57,821 bases of DNA, from the NCBI GenBank assembly GCA_032718475.1, contig JAUCBJ010002232.1, positions 1 to 57,821 of the forward strand, written 5' to 3'. Shown one piece after another: positions 54,025 to 57,821 of the stretch. A program made the translations under genes and the position numbers. Source of the DNA: Nemertoderma westbladi (taxonomy: Eukaryota > Xenacoelomorpha > Nemertodermatida > Nemertodermatidae). Numbering within the stretch: the first letter of the stretch is position 1; every line of letters starts with the position of its first letter. Under the pieces are notes generated by a model that searched no databases, was not told the origin of the DNA, and saw nothing but the letters and a program-made list of their open reading frames with translations.

Positions 54025-56206
54025 GTAACAGTTTATAATCTTATTGCAGTAGGCAATAAGGTTGCAAAATACCGTAGTGACTGGTAAAACTGAACCGGTG
54101 CTTCTGTAGGTCAGTAGGCCTAACTGTCAACACCGGTACCGGTACTGCTGTACAAGTACATTTAGTATTATTCGATTTTGATTATTGTATACCGGTAGGC
54201 TGTTTAAGAGATTAGGGACTGTACACCCCTTGTTTCTTTTGGAGCTTACTTATTTCTGTCGGTTTTATTTCCTAGTAAGTTAATATTGAGCTGAAGACGT
54301 GTAAGTCTGCTCAGATTGTTCAGATAATTGTAGGCTGAGCTGCTGTCTGACTGTTGTTGAGTTTGGAGAGATTACGGCGTGTGTAGAGTTTGTCTGATAA
54401 AGTGCCGTTAGTAAGTTGGGGCAGCCATATGCGGTAAGGTCAATCCCCTCTTAAAGAATAAGTCGTACTACCGTGTTAGAACGCATACTAACTAACAGTT
54501 TCAGAATCTGCATATACTGTAGTTTATCTAGGCTTGATCGTAGTCTGCCAGTGTTTTAGCCTGTGTTTGTTTGTGTGGTCTGTTCAGGTACCGTAATAGT
54601 TATTACTCAAATATTTGTAGGCTGGATTGTTGTCTAGCTATTTTTAGGTCTGAAGGGATTGCTGCGTGTGTAGAGTTGGTCTGATCAAGTGCCGTTAGTA
54701 AGTTGGGGCAGCCATAAGCGGTAAGGTCAATCCCCTCTTAAAGAGTAAGTCGTACTACCGTGTTAGAACGCATACTAACTAATAGTTTCAGAATCTGCAC
54801 ATACTGTGGTTTGTTTAGGCTTAATAGTAGTCTGCCAGCGTTTGGTTTGTATTTGTTTGAGTATTCTGTACGGGTAGCGTAATATTTATTATTCAGAGTT
54901 TATGCGATTATTCGCAACATTCATGTCCCCAAGTTTATTCCTACAGTAATTGTGCTTGTTATACATACCGTTATAGTTAAACTAACCCCGGTACTACATC
55001 AGGACTGCTCGGCGTAGGTAAAGACTGACGACTTTGTGCTTCGGTCACTCCAGCAGATGCCGTGGTTCTTTTAACTGTTCAAGTATATTTAACTACTGAT
55101 TATTTGTTATACCGGTACTTGTACCTAATTTAGGGTTTAGTGTACAGTGCTTTCCGAAGTAATTAGTGTAGGCGGTATATTTGTGTTGTAAAGTGGTTGA
55201 TAGGCACATTCGTTAGCTCTATTAGCTTCTGGGTAGGAACAATCCGTGATACATAACGTAGTACCTATAGCGATACGGTTATAGGTCGTCAGGCGGTGGT
55301 ATTTTCCTATCTGGACAGTACAATATATTTACTACTACTTATTATTTCAAACACCGTAGTACCCTGTCCTTTGTAATAACCAGAAATCTAACCCTTTGTT
55401 GGACTGGTTTGTAGACTTCCTGTAAAATTACCCTAAAAATTCGTACGTAATATTTTTGTTGTGTTTAATTAGAGAATTAATCTCACCCGTATCGTAAGTA
55501 ATTTGTAGTATTAAGTAACTTAGGTAAATTAGAATTATCAGTTTTAGTGTCAAATAAATAGCACTTCACTGAGAGCGCACAGCTTCTGTGTAGTGACTCC
55601 CCAGAAATAATAACATTTATTTCAAATATTGACAAAAAACCCATTTAAACGGGTATATAAATATTATAAATCAAATCAAACGATTTATAAATAGTAGGCC
55701 TGCCATACGACAACTAGGTCTCACTATCAGTTGGACTACTGCTTAAATAACGGTAATAAAGTAAGTTAAAGTAACTAAGTAACCCTAAAATATTCAGGAA
55801 TTCAATTATTCTAAAAATAATTGACATACCGGTACTTACCATAGGCTTATTATATTTATCTCTATAAATTTGAGCTGAAATCATACCGGTACTCTGTAAT
55901 TAATTCTAGTTCATAATTATACTTACATGCTGTAAGTGTAAGCTGTATACCGGTATTCATTATAGGCCTACTATATATATATATATATATTTGTGCTAAA
56001 ATTATATACCGGTACTCTGTGACAAATCTAGTCTGTAATAATACTTATATATTATAAGCATACCGGTATTCTAATATATTGTGTATATATCACGTTACAC
56101 TGAGTAACGGTACCGGTAATAAATCGCTAGGCTTGCGGTCATACTGAATTACTAGACTTGCTTTAACTGAAACTATAGTAGTAGACATTCAACTGTATAA
56201 CTAAAC
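54025..56206 (+). other. 5' leader of BEL copy 2
   Basis: 2.18 kb, non-coding. It contains the family's duplicated block (about 54370-54620 and 54660-54910, period about 288 bp, each with ttagtaagttggggcagcc), the empty TTAA site near 55517, and many ataccggtat motifs near the gag start. Confidence 0.85.
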
Positions 56207-57821
56207 ATGTCTGACACTCAGCAAAACCTGTCAGACAGTCTGATCGATACAACTATTTGTGATTCAGATAGGAGTGTGGAGCGAATAAGAAAGGAGTTCG
56301 GCTCACCTCCTACTGTAAAAAAGGTCATCCCTCCAGTAGTATCAGACCCTAGGCTAGTCCACCATAGGTCCATCATAGGCACTCGGGCACAGGTAAAACG
56401 GGACCAAGAGGCAGTTGTCCTATCGCAGCAACATCTTGGTCAAGAACCTACTTCCCAGCGACCCGATAGCTCCAGCAGTTCGGATACTGTAGAGCTGACT
56501 CCCGAACATGGAGTGCAGATGTCTGATACAGTCTACTCGGACCCCCTTCTTACTCTTCCTGCTGCAGTGCTAACTACTATATTCATTGCGGTGGAAGAAC
56601 ATCAAGCCGACTGGGCGAAGAATAAGCAAGCGACCCAAGATAATTACGCGGGATACGCCAGGGAAGAATTGATATCTATTGTTGAATCACAATGGAACTT
56701 TCCCGGACTCGGATTTCCGTTGGATCTGTCCGAGGCTACTTGGGAAGATATACACAGGATGGGAGTGGCACAAGATACAATGGATCCAGCTGTTTGGAAG
56801 AGGTCGGCATCAGGATATGTGCAGGGATTCTTCGGCTCCTTGGAGCGATTGGAAGAACAACTGTTTCGACAACCTCACGGACCTCAAGAGCAGGAAGAGC
56901 TGCTATACCAAGTACGCGAAAGAACCCTACGCATTCGACTAATCCTCTCAGCCTTTGAGGAAACTTCCAAAAGAAGACAGGACACGTCGCTGCAGGTTGC
57001 TGTCAAAACTTGGCTACATCGGGTAGATCTCAAAGTACAGGAAACAGCCCAGTGGAAATCCCAGCTGGCTGAGAGATCAACCTATGAAGAACCAACTGAT
57101 GTCACCGAACCAACTGATGTCACCGAACCAACTGATGTCACCCTTGCTCAAGCGGAAAGCGAAGAGGCCGCCGAGAAACCGCGAACTAGAGACGCTATCG
57201 ACATTTATTTGTCCGACTATCAGCGATTCCTAGGAGACGAAGAGTTGAGGAGACGGCTGTCTGGACTTTCCCCTAATAGTGAAGGAACCAAGCTTGTGTT
57301 GGACTCAATCGATGCCGAAATGTTAGCTGCAAACCAAGCTGAATGTGATGAAAAACTCCGCCTCACTAGAGTCCGAGAAGAACAAATAAAGAAAAGAAGG
57401 ATAGAGGAACAAAAAACGGCGGCTATGGCGGCGGCTATAGCAGATGCAGAAGCAGAAAGTAAAGCAGCAAAGGCGGTGGCAAAGGCAGATGCAGAAGCAG
57501 AAAGAAAGGCAGCGGCTGCAGATGCAGAAGCAGAAAGAAAGGCAGCGGCTGCAGATGCAGAAGCAGAAAGAAAAGCAGCAAAGGCGGTGGCAAAGGCAGA
57601 TGCAGAAGCAGAAAGAAAAGCAGCAAAGGCGGTGGCAAAGGCAGTAGCAGAAGCAGAAAGGAGAGCATTTGAGCAGACTGCTCAACTGGAGTTGGAGAAT
57701 CTGCAAGAGACACAAGACAGTATAAATAAACAGTTTACTGCTAATCAAATGCAGATGATGAGAAAATCTACTCCCAAGCGCCAGGGGTACACATCCTCGG
57801 AGGAAGGCGATACTACCGATC
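56207..57821 (+). CDS. BEL/Pao gag, copy 2, intact and running off the window
   Basis: Open for 538 codons from ATG 56207 to the edge without a stop. It starts MSDTQQNLSDSLIDTT, colinear with copy 1. Landmarks are a conserved N-terminal region with ESQWNFPG and RRMGV-like helices, three EPTDVT repeats at about residues 298-315, RDAIDIYLSDYQRF, and a long Ala/Glu/Lys coiled coil (about 410-485) made of DAEAERKAAA units. A KSTPKRQGYTSSEEGDTTD stretch follows, matching copy 1. The zinc knuckles would lie beyond the edge. It shows no break, so this copy may still make Gag. Start choice follows the identical position in copy 1. Confidence 0.88.
   Translation, partial: MSDTQQNLSDSLIDTTICDSDRSVERIRKEFGSPPTVKKVIPPVVSDPRLVHHRSIIGTRAQVKRDQEAVVLSQQHLGQEPTSQRPDSSSSSDTVELTPEHGVQMSDTVYSDPLLTLPAAVLTTIFIAVEEHQADWAKNKQATQDNYAGYAREELISIVESQWNFPGLGFPLDLSEATWEDIHRMGVAQDTMDPAVWKRSASGYVQGFFGSLERLEEQLFRQPHGPQEQEELLYQVRERTLRIRLILSAFEETSKRRQDTSLQVAVKTWLHRVDLKVQETAQWKSQLAERSTYEEPTDVTEPTDVTEPTDVTLAQAESEEAAEKPRTRDAIDIYLSDYQRFLGDEELRRRLSGLSPNSEGTKLVLDSIDAEMLAANQAECDEKLRLTRVREEQIKKRRIEEQKTAAMAAAIADAEAESKAAKAVAKADAEAERKAAAADAEAERKAAAADAEAERKAAKAVAKADAEAERKAAKAVAKAVAEAERRAFEQTAQLELENLQETQDSINKQFTANQMQMMRKSTPKRQGYTSSEEGDTTD

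Larger units (their letters stand above)
52773..57821 (+). mobile_element. BEL/Pao LTR retrotransposon, copy 2 (5' part)
   Basis: Same family as the element at 17814-40852 but on the plus strand: 5' LTR, leader and the first part of gag. It runs off the right edge. Its LTR is much more diverged from the copy-1 LTRs than those are from each other, so it is a separate, older-diverged lineage or subfamily. The target duplication cannot be checked, because the far end is outside the window. Confidence 0.92.

Noticed and set aside
57323-57748. Minus-strand Leu/Cys-rich ORFs and the short plus-frame Lys/Gln ORF near 57444
   Set aside because: They are shadows of the Ala/Glu/Lys coiled-coil repeat of the intact plus-strand gag.

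Overview
The window is animal genomic DNA built almost entirely from repeats and transposable elements. I found no host protein-coding gene I could support. The mix of CR1-like, RTE-like and restriction-endonuclease-type non-LTR elements, BEL/Pao LTR elements, a Merlin-like DNA transposon, tRNA-like SINE fragments and histone-type 3' stem-loops suggests a marine invertebrate. The recurring palindromes gtaggcctac and accggtacc fit a non-vertebrate deuterostome such as an echinoderm, but only as a low-confidence impression.

Layout from left to right. (1) At 2-4126 on the minus strand, one uninterrupted reverse-transcriptase ORF of 1375 codons runs off the left edge. It carries an in-frame 21-bp minisatellite. 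(2) At 4.3-5.1 kb there is a 12-bp minisatellite, then a 15-bp minisatellite arranged as an inverted array. (3) At 5.9-8.9 kb a 5'-truncated CR1/L2-like insertion sits between about 120-bp direct repeats. (4) At 11.8-14.1 kb an RTE-like insertion with a 14-bp target duplication lies at the tip of a foldback element with 300-bp arms. (5) At 14.9-43.2 kb a 43-bp satellite array (about 68 + 55 copies) is split by a 23-kb BEL/Pao element in minus orientation. That element has 1.18-kb LTRs, TG..CA ends and a 5-bp duplication (ggact). Its order, read on the minus strand, is 5' LTR (40852-39681), long leader, broken gag, a nested full-length CR1-like element on the plus strand (about 26.4-32.1 kb), broken pol, about 1.6 kb of non-coding DNA, an unidentified broken accessory gene, and the 3' LTR (18997-17814). 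A 1.62-kb TTAA-flanked element is nested in the leader. (6) At 43.2-52.8 kb lie a second TTAA-type candidate, SINE-like and hairpin sequences, a 971-bp Merlin-like transposon (48013-48983) and a truncated CR1-like copy. (7) At 52773-57821 a second BEL/Pao copy of the same family lies on the plus strand. It has an LTR, a leader and an intact gag ORF running off the right edge, and serves as a reference for reading the damage in the first copy.

The nesting gives an order of events: the satellite, then the BEL insertion into it, then the CR1 and TTAA insertions inside BEL. The least ordinary signals are three consecutive histone-mRNA-type stem-loops just after the transposase stop codon of the Merlin-like element, and the unidentified post-pol gene of the BEL element.
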